The notes beneath the pieces were generated by a model. The model searched no databases. It saw only the letters and a list, made by a program, of their open reading frames with translations, and was not told the origin of the DNA. 62,998 bases of DNA from Chloroflexota bacterium (lineage in GTDB: Bacteria > Chloroflexota > Anaerolineae > Anaerolineales > UBA11579). Shown in pieces: positions 9,644 through 19,100 of the stretch. Each line of letters opens with the position of its first letter. The stretch's first letter is position 1. The DNA lies in assembly GCA_023485685.1 (NCBI GenBank), contig JAMCZK010000046.1:1-62998 (forward strand), given 5' to 3'. Made by a program: the position numbers and the translations under genes.

Positions 9644-11296
9644 ATGGCGCAACGGACTACATTTAGTTACGAGACCGTCCTCTATCTCCTCATTCTGTTA
9701 ATGGCTTTCGTGCTGCGCTTCGCGGACCTAGGCGCCGCGCCGCTTACCGAATTCGAAGCCCAAGCCGCCCTGCCTGCGCATTCCCTGGCTAATAGTGAGT
9801 CGCCCGACTTGGGAGACCAGCCCGCTTACGTCCTGCTGACCGGCCCCTTGTTCTCATTGCTAGGCAGTTCGGAATTCTTTGCGCGCCTATGGCCTGCGCT
9901 TTTCGGGTTAGCGCTGGTTGCACTGCCCTATTTCTGGCGCGATCTACTTGGACCGAAGGTCGCGCTGATCCTTTCAGCCGCCATCGCACTGGATGCCGGC
10001 CTGGTGGCGGTTTCGAGGCTGGCGTCGGGACAGATGATTGCGGTCAGCGCGGCCCTGATCGCGCTGACCGCTTGGCGAAATTCACGCCCTGGTGTGGCCG
10101 GTGTTTTTGTTTCAATTGCTTTCCTGGCTTCTCCGCTTATTTTCTTCGGACTGTTTCCTGCTTTTTTGGTTTGGCTGACCATTCGTCCACTACAAAGGTT
10201 AACTTCAGATCGAGGGCAGCCATTCTTAATTTCTATCGTGATGACCCTGGTCTTAGGCGGCACGCTATTTCTGCAGGTCCCCGGGGGCCTTGGCGGCCTG
10301 GGGGATACCCTTACTTCGTTCATGGCTGGGTTTGCCCGGCCCGGAGTCGCAGTAGCTGAAATTGGGCTGGCCATGCTGGGTTACGTACTGCCTGCGCTGG
10401 TCCTTGGGCTCATTGGGGCAGTGAATGCTTGGTCGCGCAACCAGTCCATCGGCAAATTGATTTCCTTGTTTGCCCTGTTTTCCCTCTTGTTTGTGCTTGT
10501 CACCCCAGGCCGCCAGGTCGCCGACCTACTGTGGACAATCCTGACCCTGTGGATGTTGGCAGCCATGCAGGTCGCCAGCTATCTTTCCTTGCCAGAACGC
10601 GACCTCAACGTGGCCCTGGGTGAAATGGGATTAATGATCTTGTTGGGTTTTTTCTTCGGCATCGCTCTTACCAAGTTGGGCGCCAATTACACTGACTTTA
10701 CCTTGGTAGCGGCGGCCACTTTGCTTTTGGCAATATTGGCAACCATCCTAATCGCATTCGGTTGGTCTCGTCCGGCGGCCGCACAAGGATTTGTGTGGGC
10801 AGGATTGCTTTTTTCCGCGCTCTTCATGCTTTCGGCCAGCAGCCGCTTTTTGCGTGTCGAAACCACAGATGCAAATGATCTCTGGGCGCCGGGCCCGGCC
10901 GCGGGCAGCAGCCGCCTGCTATCCGCCAGCTTGCACGACCTGTCTGTGTTCGATCAAGGCGTGGGATCTGAGTTGGCGGTTGAGTTACGCAGCGACAACG
11001 CAGCACTAGCCTGGGCGCTGCGCAATTTGCGACCCGCGGAATCTGGTGCCGGTGCTCCTCCACTGATCATTACCCCGGCCAGCGATGTGCAACCCGAGGA
11101 ATTTGCCGCGTACCGCGGCCAAAGCTTCGCGGTCAGGGTGCAGCGGGCATGGACGGGATGGCCGCCGAATTTCTTTGCCTGGCTGTTCTATCGCCAGGCG
11201 CCGACTCAAACCGAAGAAATCATCCTTTGGGCGCGAGGGGATTTATTCCCAGATGGGCAACCATTGAGCGAATCTGAAAGGGAACCAAGCCCATAA
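9644..11296 (+). CDS. Polytopic membrane protein, PMT/glycosyltransferase-like
   Basis: About 550 residues. I chose ATG 9644 because the upstream in-frame extension (from 9503) overlaps the end of the previous gene and would translate the palindromic repeat. The N-terminus (VLRFADLGAAPLTEFEAQAA) resembles the first helix and acidic loop of GT39/ArnT-type enzymes, followed by about ten membrane helices and a C-terminal extracytoplasmic region. It may belong to the group seen beside YYY proteins in Chloroflexota, but I cannot assign it to a named family with certainty. Its stop is 5 nt before the cmk-plsC fusion, so it may lead that operon. Confidence 0.7.
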   Translation: MAQRTTFSYETVLYLLILLMAFVLRFADLGAAPLTEFEAQAALPAHSLANSESPDLGDQPAYVLLTGPLFSLLGSSEFFARLWPALFGLALVALPYFWRDLLGPKVALILSAAIALDAGLVAVSRLASGQMIAVSAALIALTAWRNSRPGVAGVFVSIAFLASPLIFFGLFPAFLVWLTIRPLQRLTSDRGQPFLISIVMTLVLGGTLFLQVPGGLGGLGDTLTSFMAGFARPGVAVAEIGLAMLGYVLPALVLGLIGAVNAWSRNQSIGKLISLFALFSLLFVLVTPGRQVADLLWTILTLWMLAAMQVASYLSLPERDLNVALGEMGLMILLGFFFGIALTKLGANYTDFTLVAAATLLLAILATILIAFGWSRPAAAQGFVWAGLLFSALFMLSASSRFLRVETTDANDLWAPGPAAGSSRLLSASLHDLSVFDQGVGSELAVELRSDNAALAWALRNLRPAESGAGAPPLIITPASDVQPEEFAAYRGQSFAVRVQRAWTGWPPNFFAWLFYRQAPTQTEEIILWARGDLFPDGQPLSESEREPSP

Positions 11297-11301
11297 TTCA
11301 C

Positions 11302-12678
11302 ATGTCGAAGCCCATTGCCATTGCCATTGATGGGCCGGCCGCGTCGGGAAAATCCACGCTGGCCCAGGCTCTAGCGGAGCAACTCGGTTATCTATATTTC
11401 GATACGGGCGCCATGTACCGCGCCGTGACACTGGTGGCCTTGAACCGCGGGGTGAACCTGGAGGACGAGGACACGCTGGAAAAACTGGCGCGCGAAATTG
11501 ATATCGACCTCAAGCCGGCCAGCAAGAAAGATGGCAGGCTTAGTGACGTATTTATTGATGGCGTGGACTCGACCTTTGCGATTCGAAGTAAAGAGGTGGA
11601 TAACAATGTTTCCGCGGTGTCCGCGTTGCCGCGCGTGCGCAAAGCGCTGACGGAGAAACAACGCGCCGTCGGCGAACGCGGCGCAGTGGTAATGGCCGGG
11701 CGCGATATTGGAACCGTCGTGCTGCCGGATGCAAAATTGAAAATCTACCTTGACGCGACGCCGGAAGAACGCGCTCGCCGCAGGCATGCGGAATTATTGG
11801 AACGCGGAATCACACCATCCTATGAGCAAATCCTGAACGGGTTACGCGAACGTGACAAGATCGATTCGGGACGAGCCGTGGCACCATTGCGCCCCGCGGA
11901 GGATGCGGTGTGTTTGAAATCCGACGGACTAAGCCGAGAGCAGGTGCTTGAAAAAGCGGTGGAGCTTGCCCGGGAGCGGCAAGACTCGAATGGGGATGGC
12001 AATGCGCCCAAGCCCTATCATGTTCCTTTTGGTGTCCGCCTTTTTCGTTCGACCTTTGCTCCGTTGTTTCGTTTGGCATTTCGGATCCTTTGCCGCGTAA
12101 AGATCGACGGCCGAGAAAATATCCCCAAGGTGGGACCTTACATTGTGGCCTACAATCACATCTCACTTTTCGAGCCGCCTTTGTTGCTAGCCTTTTGGCC
12201 AATGTTCGCCGAAGCTGTCGCCGGCGCCGATGTGTTTGATCGGCCGGGTCAAAAGATCCTGGTGCGCGGCTATGGCGCGATCCCAGTACATCGCGGAGAA
12301 TATGACCGCCGGGTGATCCAGGACATGCTGAAAGTGCTGGCGGCCAACAGGCCACTGATGATTGCTCCCGAAGGCGGCCGCGGACACAAGCCCGGGCTGC
12401 GCCAGGGTTTTGCCGGGGTCGCCTATCTCATGGACCGAGCTCGAGTGCCGGTCGTGCCAGTGGGCATTGCGGGCACCAGCGATGACTTGTTGAAGCGCGC
12501 GCTGCGCGGCCAGCGGCCGGAAGTGCACATTCGCATTGGCAGACCGTTCAACCTGCCCCCCATCGAGGGCAGCGGGGAACAGCGGCGGGCCGCCCGGCAG
12601 GCGAACGCTGACTTGGTCATGCGGCACATTGCTGCCCAGCTTCCAGAAGAATATCGGGGACCTTACAAACCTATTTGA
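11302..12678 (+). CDS. cmk: Cytidylate kinase fused to 1-acylglycerol-3-phosphate acyltransferase
   Basis: Residues 1 to about 225 are a cytidylate kinase, with the P-loop GPAASGKST near the N-terminus, DTGAMYRA and GRDIGTVV. It phosphorylates CMP/dCMP. Residues from about 235 to 458 are a PlsC-type lysophosphatidate acyltransferase with PEGGRG and a PVVPVGIAG block. The usual HX4D catalytic motif reads HISLFE here, an aspartate-to-glutamate change (HX4E). The kinase supplies CDP/CTP and the acyltransferase makes phosphatidate, the acceptor for CTP in CDP-diacylglycerol synthesis, so the fusion has metabolic logic. Length equals the sum of the two single proteins. The stop overlaps a possible TTG start of the next gene. 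Confidence 0.92.
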   Translation: MSKPIAIAIDGPAASGKSTLAQALAEQLGYLYFDTGAMYRAVTLVALNRGVNLEDEDTLEKLAREIDIDLKPASKKDGRLSDVFIDGVDSTFAIRSKEVDNNVSAVSALPRVRKALTEKQRAVGERGAVVMAGRDIGTVVLPDAKLKIYLDATPEERARRRHAELLERGITPSYEQILNGLRERDKIDSGRAVAPLRPAEDAVCLKSDGLSREQVLEKAVELARERQDSNGDGNAPKPYHVPFGVRLFRSTFAPLFRLAFRILCRVKIDGRENIPKVGPYIVAYNHISLFEPPLLLAFWPMFAEAVAGADVFDRPGQKILVRGYGAIPVHRGEYDRRVIQDMLKVLAANRPLMIAPEGGRGHKPGLRQGFAGVAYLMDRARVPVVPVGIAGTSDDLLKRALRGQRPEVHIRIGRPFNLPPIEGSGEQRRAARQANADLVMRHIAAQLPEEYRGPYKPI

Positions 12679-12683
12679 AACTC

Positions 12684-15600
12684 ATGCCACTTTCTTTCTT
12701 TGAGTACCCCCCGTTCCAACGCCTCCTGCTCCCCAATGGAATTCTGGGTTGGCTGGTGTGGGCCTTATTGATTTTGATTGCCATTTGGCTGGTTCGACGC
12801 TTTCCCGGGCGAACTCCCGTCTGGAAGCGCAGCGATTGGGTCTGGTTCGCGGCGCTGATGATCGCCGTGCCCATATCGATAGTTGCTGTTACCGTGCGTC
12901 TTCCGGCAGAGGGAGCGCTGCCTATTCCGGCGCTGGGTTCTCCTGCGTTAGGGTCGCTGCTGACCATTCTCGCTGCCATTCCCTGGGTGCTGGGGTTGGC
13001 GCGTTTGGGGACTCTTCCCGGAGTACTGCTGGCTGCCTTTTCTGGATTGCTGCTCGGTCTTTGGGACACGCGCAGCCCATTTACTCCCGTCGAGTTTGCC
13101 CTGGTGGCCGCGCTGTTGGGCGCTATGATCAGCCAAAACTACCGGGCTCGTATTTTTGACTGGCTACGGAGGCCCCTGGTTGCCGGGGTGGTGATTTCCC
13201 TCGTCTATCCCTTAATTTATATTGCTACCAGCTTTTTCTGGGCGTCAAGCGACCCGATAACCAGCTTTGATTTTGCTTTGTCGCGTGAGTTGTGGGTGTC
13301 GGCAGCGTTCGCCGCGCAGCTTTTGGTTGGCACAACCGGGCTGCAACTCATTGGGTCACGAATACCTCAATTTGCTCCCCAGACAAAAGCCAGCCAGCCC
13401 GCTCCCACAGAGCGCAGCCTGGAGGCGCGCTTCCTGTTCACACTGGGACCGGTGGTTCTTTTGGCTTTCCTGACGCTGGCGGCACTGGGTTGGTGGACGG
13501 CAGGCCGAGCGGCGGAAAAACTCTATTCGGAGCGAATTTCCGCCAGCGTAGACTTAGCCGCTGACAGTGTTCCATTCCTGCTGGAGACCGGCCAGAACCT
13601 GATGCTGCAGTTGGCTGAGGACACAACGTTGGCCGATGCCTCTGTTGCAGAAGCCCTGGCGATTCTGCAAAGCCATTTGCGTGCGGTGCCTTATTTTGAG
13701 CAACTCGTGTTGCTGGATAGCGGCGGCAATACCATGGTCTCCTTCCCGCTCTCTGAATCTTTTGGTGTGCAGTCGGACTCGCAAGAGATCGAGGCGGTGG
13801 GTTTAGCCCTCCAGGGATTGGCCCTGCAATATTTCACCATCCCAACAATGGACGAAAGCGGCACCATTGCGCAACTTTCTTTCATTGCACCGGTGCGCAA
13901 TAGCAATAATCAGGTCAGGGCCGTTTTGCTGGGCCGCACCAGCCTCCGTTTCAATCCTTTTGCACAACCTATCGTGCAAAGCCTAGAAGACATCAATGCA
14001 CTCGGCGGCCAAGGATTGTTGCTAGATGGCGAGGGTCGCATTGCCATGTCTCCGCAGACTGTGGCGCTGCTTCAACCTTATAACGGGCGTACGGGAGAGA
14101 CGCCCCTTGCATACGACGACACCGGCCCGGACGGCGCTCGCCGCCAGGTGCGCTATCAACCTGTAACGGGAAGCAATTGGGCGGTGGTGGTCCAGTGGCC
14201 GGCGCGGCTTACCCAGCAGTTGGCATTGAATATTGCATTGCCCATGCTCGCAGTCTGGCTGTTGCTGGCCATCGTCGCGTATTTGCTGCTGCGTTACAGC
14301 CTGCGCGCGGTTACGGCCTCGTTGCAGGATCTCGTAGTGGATACGCGGCGTATCGCCGGTGGCGACCTCAAGGCGCCGCTGGCAGTGAAAAGCGCCGACG
14401 AGGTCGGTCGCCTGGGCGCTGCGTTCGAAAAGATGCGGCAGACTTTGCAGACCCGCATGGAAGAAATCCAGCGCCTGCTCACCGTAAGCCAGGGCGTCAG
14501 TTCGACGCTGGATATTCGCTCGCAGATCGACCCCATACTCGACGCGGCGCTGGCCAGCAATGCGTCAGCTGCCCGATTGGTGTTTCGTGGCAGGGGAGGA
14601 GGCCAGAAGCCGACAAGCTTTGGGCGCGGTGAAGAAAAGAAACTGCACAAAGACCTGGACGCGCAAATGCTGATGCTGACTGAAAAACAGGATCGTGTGC
14701 TTTTGACCAATCCAGCGCGGGCGCGATTAAAAGTAGATAAAGGCGTGGCTTTGCCCGCCGCATTGGCTACGTTTGCCCTGCGAAATCGCGAGGACCATTT
14801 GGGGGTTTTGTGGCTGGCCTTCGAACAACCGCAAACATTTGAACCGGAACATGTTCGATATCTGGAAACGTTAGCCGAGCAGGCGGCAAAGGCCGCCGCC
14901 AGCGCGCGACTCTATGTGGATGCGAGCGGGGGGCGCCGCCGGCTGGAAGCGATGCTGAAGGCGAGCACAGATCTTTTGTTGCTGACTGACGAAGACGGGC
15001 AAATTGTTTTTGCCAACTCAGCTGCCACCGAATTGTTTGCCAGCAGCGATGGGAATCTAATCGGCACCTCGCTGACCGAATTGCTTCACCAACCAGAACT
15101 GTCAGAATTGGTTCGTGCCGATACCTCAGAGGATCCCATCGAGGTGCAGATTGCAGGGCGGACCTACGAGGCAAAGTATTTAATCGTCGAGGAGAGCGAC
15201 AAGGTCCTGGGACACGCGCTTATCATGCGGGATGTCAGCAATACTAAGCAAACAGAAAACGCTCGGATCGAATCGCTCGCAACGCTCAGCCACGATTTGC
15301 GCGATCCGTTGGAACTCTCCAAAGGTTATTTGAGTATGCTTGGGATGGTGGGTGACCTCAATGAGCAACAGACCAGTTATATAGAAAAGGTCGAACACAA
15401 CCTGGAAAATATGCAGCGGTTGGTGGGGGACATGCTCGATTTGGAACGCCTGGGAAGCAGTCGGGGTCTGCAGCTGAAGGAGACTTTGCTGCCCCCTTTG
15501 CTTCAGGAAGCCATCCGAGAGCTTGAGCCGCGCGCCCGCCAGAAGAAAGTCGGATTCGTGCTGTCAAAACCAGACAAAGTCGCGGCTATTGAAGGAGACG

Positions 15601-15950
15601 CCACGCTGCTACAGCGCGCTTTTTATAATCTGCTTGACAATGCGATTCGTATCAGCCCGCGCGAAGGGCAGGTTGAGATCCAGGTCGCCTATTCTAAGAA
15701 CAAAGCCTTAGTCTCGATAACGGATCACGGGGCAGGCATTGCCCCGGTCGATCTGCCCAAGATTTTCGATGGCGGCCAGGGAAACCGCAAGCGGACTGCC
15801 GGTCTGGCCATCGTAAAGTCTGTGGTGGAGCGGCATGGTGGCCACGTATGGGCGGATAGCGAGCTCGGCACGGGTAGCACTTTCTACTGCGAACTGCCCC
15901 TCAGAGACACCCAAGAAACGGCTAATCCCCGTGCTTCCTTGACACCCTAG
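12684..15950 (+). CDS. Membrane multi-sensor histidine kinase
   Basis: About 1088 residues from ATG 12684; a TTG at 12675 overlapping the previous stop is an alternative start. Order: a hydrophobic N-terminal block of about eight helices (1-240), a helix followed by a large extracytoplasmic sensor region resembling a Cache fold (about 280-505), a helix, HAMP (about 540-590), a GAF-like region (about 605-745), PAS (about 755-855), HisKA with SHDLRDPL (phospho-acceptor His about 870), and HATPase_c with LLDNAIRIS, DHGAGI and GLAIVKS. It should autophosphorylate and pass phosphate to a regulator. No regulator gene is adjacent; the OmpR-type gene at 46.9-47.6 kb is a candidate only by elimination. 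Confidence 0.9.
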   Translation: MPLSFFEYPPFQRLLLPNGILGWLVWALLILIAIWLVRRFPGRTPVWKRSDWVWFAALMIAVPISIVAVTVRLPAEGALPIPALGSPALGSLLTILAAIPWVLGLARLGTLPGVLLAAFSGLLLGLWDTRSPFTPVEFALVAALLGAMISQNYRARIFDWLRRPLVAGVVISLVYPLIYIATSFFWASSDPITSFDFALSRELWVSAAFAAQLLVGTTGLQLIGSRIPQFAPQTKASQPAPTERSLEARFLFTLGPVVLLAFLTLAALGWWTAGRAAEKLYSERISASVDLAADSVPFLLETGQNLMLQLAEDTTLADASVAEALAILQSHLRAVPYFEQLVLLDSGGNTMVSFPLSESFGVQSDSQEIEAVGLALQGLALQYFTIPTMDESGTIAQLSFIAPVRNSNNQVRAVLLGRTSLRFNPFAQPIVQSLEDINALGGQGLLLDGEGRIAMSPQTVALLQPYNGRTGETPLAYDDTGPDGARRQVRYQPVTGSNWAVVVQWPARLTQQLALNIALPMLAVWLLLAIVAYLLLRYSLRAVTASLQDLVVDTRRIAGGDLKAPLAVKSADEVGRLGAAFEKMRQTLQTRMEEIQRLLTVSQGVSSTLDIRSQIDPILDAALASNASAARLVFRGRGGGQKPTSFGRGEEKKLHKDLDAQMLMLTEKQDRVLLTNPARARLKVDKGVALPAALATFALRNREDHLGVLWLAFEQPQTFEPEHVRYLETLAEQAAKAAASARLYVDASGGRRRLEAMLKASTDLLLLTDEDGQIVFANSAATELFASSDGNLIGTSLTELLHQPELSELVRADTSEDPIEVQIAGRTYEAKYLIVEESDKVLGHALIMRDVSNTKQTENARIESLATLSHDLRDPLELSKGYLSMLGMVGDLNEQQTSYIEKVEHNLENMQRLVGDMLDLERLGSSRGLQLKETLLPPLLQEAIRELEPRARQKKVGFVLSKPDKVAAIEGDATLLQRAFYNLLDNAIRISPREGQVEIQVAYSKNKALVSITDHGAGIAPVDLPKIFDGGQGNRKRTAGLAIVKSVVERHGGHVWADSELGTGSTFYCELPLRDTQETANPRASLTP

Positions 15951-15966
15951 GCACTCTTGGTATAAT
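15939..15966 (+). promoter_or_regulatory. Sigma-70-type promoter for rpoC
   Basis: TTGACA at 15939-15944 and TATAAT at 15961-15966 with a 16-nt spacer match the consensus hexamers exactly. The -35 box lies inside the last codons of the histidine kinase gene. Transcription from here gives a leader of roughly 225 nt before rpoC. Confidence 0.85.
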
Positions 15967-15999
15967 CCTCAAGTGAATCGAATAGGCTGCTTGCACGGT

Positions 16000-16041
16000 G
16001 AGCGCTCGAGAAAATACATCTCAAGCGCTCGTTTTCGTTTG
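16000..16041 (+). terminator. Hairpin with U-rich tail in the rpoC leader, possible attenuator
   Basis: Arms 16000-16011 and 16019-16030 pair at 11 of 12 positions around a 7-nt loop and are followed by GTTTTCGTTTGT. It lies about 35 nt downstream of the promoter and about 155 nt upstream of the rpoC start, so it could terminate early transcripts. The rest of the leader to 16196 shows no ORF; a GGAGG ribosome-binding site is about 7 nt before ATG 16197. Confidence 0.55.
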
Positions 16042-16196
16042 TCTGCTTACTAGCACGTTTGTTCGAAAATTCTCATAGAAACTGGTTGTTTGTTGGTTCG
16101 CACTCTGAAAAACAAGCACGGTTCGCAAGGGTGAACTGCTGTATTGAGAATAGCGAAACGGCAACTCGTTCGTAGTCATCCGTTGGAGGCCTTATT

Positions 16197-19100
16197 ATGG
16201 AATCAAAGGGACTTAGCGCCCTCCGCATCAGTTTAGCTTCGCCAGAGACCATTCGAAGTTGGTCTTACGGAGAAGTACTGAAGCCGGAGACGATTAACTA
16301 CCGCCGGCTGCGCCCGGAAAAAGACGGTTTGTTCGATGAAGCCATCTTTGGCCCCACGCGTGATTGGCAGTGCTATTGCGGAAAATACAAAAACATTCGT
16401 TACAAGGGCATCGTCTGCGACAAATGCGGGGTTGAAGTCACCCGTTCCTCAGTGCGCCGTGAGCGCATGGGCCACATCTCCCTGGCCGCGCCGGTGGCGC
16501 ATGTCTGGTATACGCGGCGCGTCCCCTCTTATTTGGGCTTGTTGCTCGACATCTCCCGCCGCCATTTGGACCGCGTTCTTTACTTCGCACAATATGTCGT
16601 CACCTATGTTGATGAGGACGCTCGTCAGAAAGCCCTGGCCCGCCTGGATGAAGAAATCAGCGATGCGGAAAAACAGCAAGCCACCGCTATCAACGCCCAA
16701 ATCGCCGAAAGCAAGAAACTGCGAGATGGAAAACTAGCTGAATTGGACGCGCGGGCTAAAGCTATTGAAAAACGTTATGAAGATGACTTGGCCGCTAAGA
16801 TCGACCCGGTAATCAAGGAAGGCCAGCGCATTGAAGCCAAGTTGCAGGACCAATTGGGCAAATCGCCGCGCGCCGCTATCCCATTAACTTCGACGAAGAC
16901 CACTATTGTGAAGGCTGGAGAGGCCATCACCAACAAGCACATTGCCAAAGTCCAGCAGGCAGTTAAGGATTTTTTGGAAGAAAAAGAAAAAGCCTTCGGG
17001 GAGAAGAAACAAAAGGAACTGGAGCGTTTATCTGTAGAACGCGCCAGCGTAAAAGCCGAGGCCGAACTGGCGATGAATCAGCTGCGCATGTCGCTTGAAG
17101 AGCAAGCCGGTTCCCCGCAGGAAGAACAGCTTCGTGTGCGCGAAGAACTCGAGAACCTCAGACCCATGACCTTCATGGGCGAGAATCGTTATCGCGAATT
17201 GCGATCCAAATGGGGCCAGGTATTCCGGGCTGACATGGGCGCCGAAGCCTTCTACGATATCCTCGAGAGGCTCGATCTGGACAAACTCTCCGAAGAACTA
17301 TGGCACGAGCTGCGCACCTCGCGCAGCAAGCAGCGCCGGCGCAAGGCGACGAATCGCCTGCGGGTGGTGGAATCGTTCCGGCGCTCCGGCAACCGGCCCG
17401 AGTGGATGATCCTCACTGTGTTGCCGGTGATTCCGCCCGACCTGCGCCCCATGGTTCAACTGGATGGCGGGCGTTTTGCCACATCTGATTTGAATGATCT
17501 CTACCGCCGGGTAATCAATCGCAATAATCGTCTCAAGCGCCTACTGGAACTGGGTGCGCCCGATGTGATCGTGCGCAATGAAAAGCGCATGTTGCAGGAA
17601 GCGGTGGATTCCTTAATTGATAATTCGCAGCGCGGCAAAGCACTCTCGCGCCGCGGCCGCCGCGAACTGAAATCCTTGAGCGATCTGCTCAAGGGCAAGA
17701 AGGGCCGCTTCCGCCGCAACCTGTTGGGCAAACGCGTGGACTACTCCGGCCGCTCGGTGATCGTGGTCGGCCCGCAGCTTAAGCTGTATCAATGCGGTCT
17801 GCCCAAGAGCATGGCACTGGAACTCTACAAGCCTTTCGTTATCTCTCAATTGGTATCCAAGAATTACGCCGCCAATGTGAAAGGCGCCAAGCGCATCATC
17901 GATCGCAACCGGCCCGAGGTTTATGAAGTTCTCGAAGATGTGATCAAGGATCGCCCGGTGCTGCTCAACCGCGCTCCAACATTGCACCGCCTGGGTATCC
18001 AGGCTTTTGAGCCGGTGCTGATCGAGGGATCCGCAATTCAATTACACCCCCTTGTTACCACCGCCTTCAATGCCGACTTCGACGGGGACCAAATGGCTGT
18101 GCACGTACCGCTATCCCGTAAAGCAGTTTGGGAAGCGCGCGAGCTGATGCTTTCAACACGCAACCTGCTGAAGCCCGCGGACGGTGAACCGATCATCGGC
18201 CCTTCGAAAGATATGGTGCTGGGTGTCTATTACCTGACCATGGAACCCAGGCCGCTGAAAGACGGAGACAAACCGCGCACCTTCTCCAATATGGATGAGG
18301 TTGAGATGGCGTATGCCCTGGGTGGCGTGAAGCTGCATACACCCATTCGTATCCGTGTGCAGACGTGGTTCGACGATAAGAACAACCGCATGGCTGAATT
18401 CGACACTCGTTTCGTCGATACCACAGTAGGTCGTGTATTGTTTAACTTGGTCTTGGAACCCGAAATCCAGTTTGTGAACGAGAAGATGGATAAGGGCTCC
18501 ATCAAAGACCTGATCGCTCAAATGCTTGAAGTCAGCGGCGATGAGACCCGCACGACGAATGTCGCCGACCGCGTAAAAGACATCGGTTTCAAGTTTGCCA
18601 CTCGCTCCGGCACCACGATTGCCATTTCCGATATCACCATTCCTACGGAAAAGGGTGAAATCGTTGCGGCTGCCATGGAGCGCGAAGAGGCCGTAGAAGA
18701 AGATTTCCGCCGCGGCTTGCTCACCGAACAAGAGCAGAACGAACGCGTCATTGAGATCTGGCAAGAGACCACCAATAAGGTGGCTGATGCGGTCAAGCAA
18801 TATATGGATCCGGTTGGCAACCTGGCTACCATGGCCAACTCAGGCGCCACTAAAGGTGGCTTCAGTTCGATCTCGCAGTTGGCTGGTATGCGTGGCATGA
18901 TGGCGGACCCGTCCGGGCGCATCATCCCGCTGCCCATCCGTTCGAACTTCCGCGAAGGTCTCACTACACTGGAATACTTCATCTCAACGCATGGCTCCCG
19001 TAAAGGTTTGGCCGATACGGCGTTACGTACTGCCGATGCCGGTTACCTTACCCGCCGCCTTGTTGATGTAGCCCAGGATGTGATCACCACGGTCGAAGAC

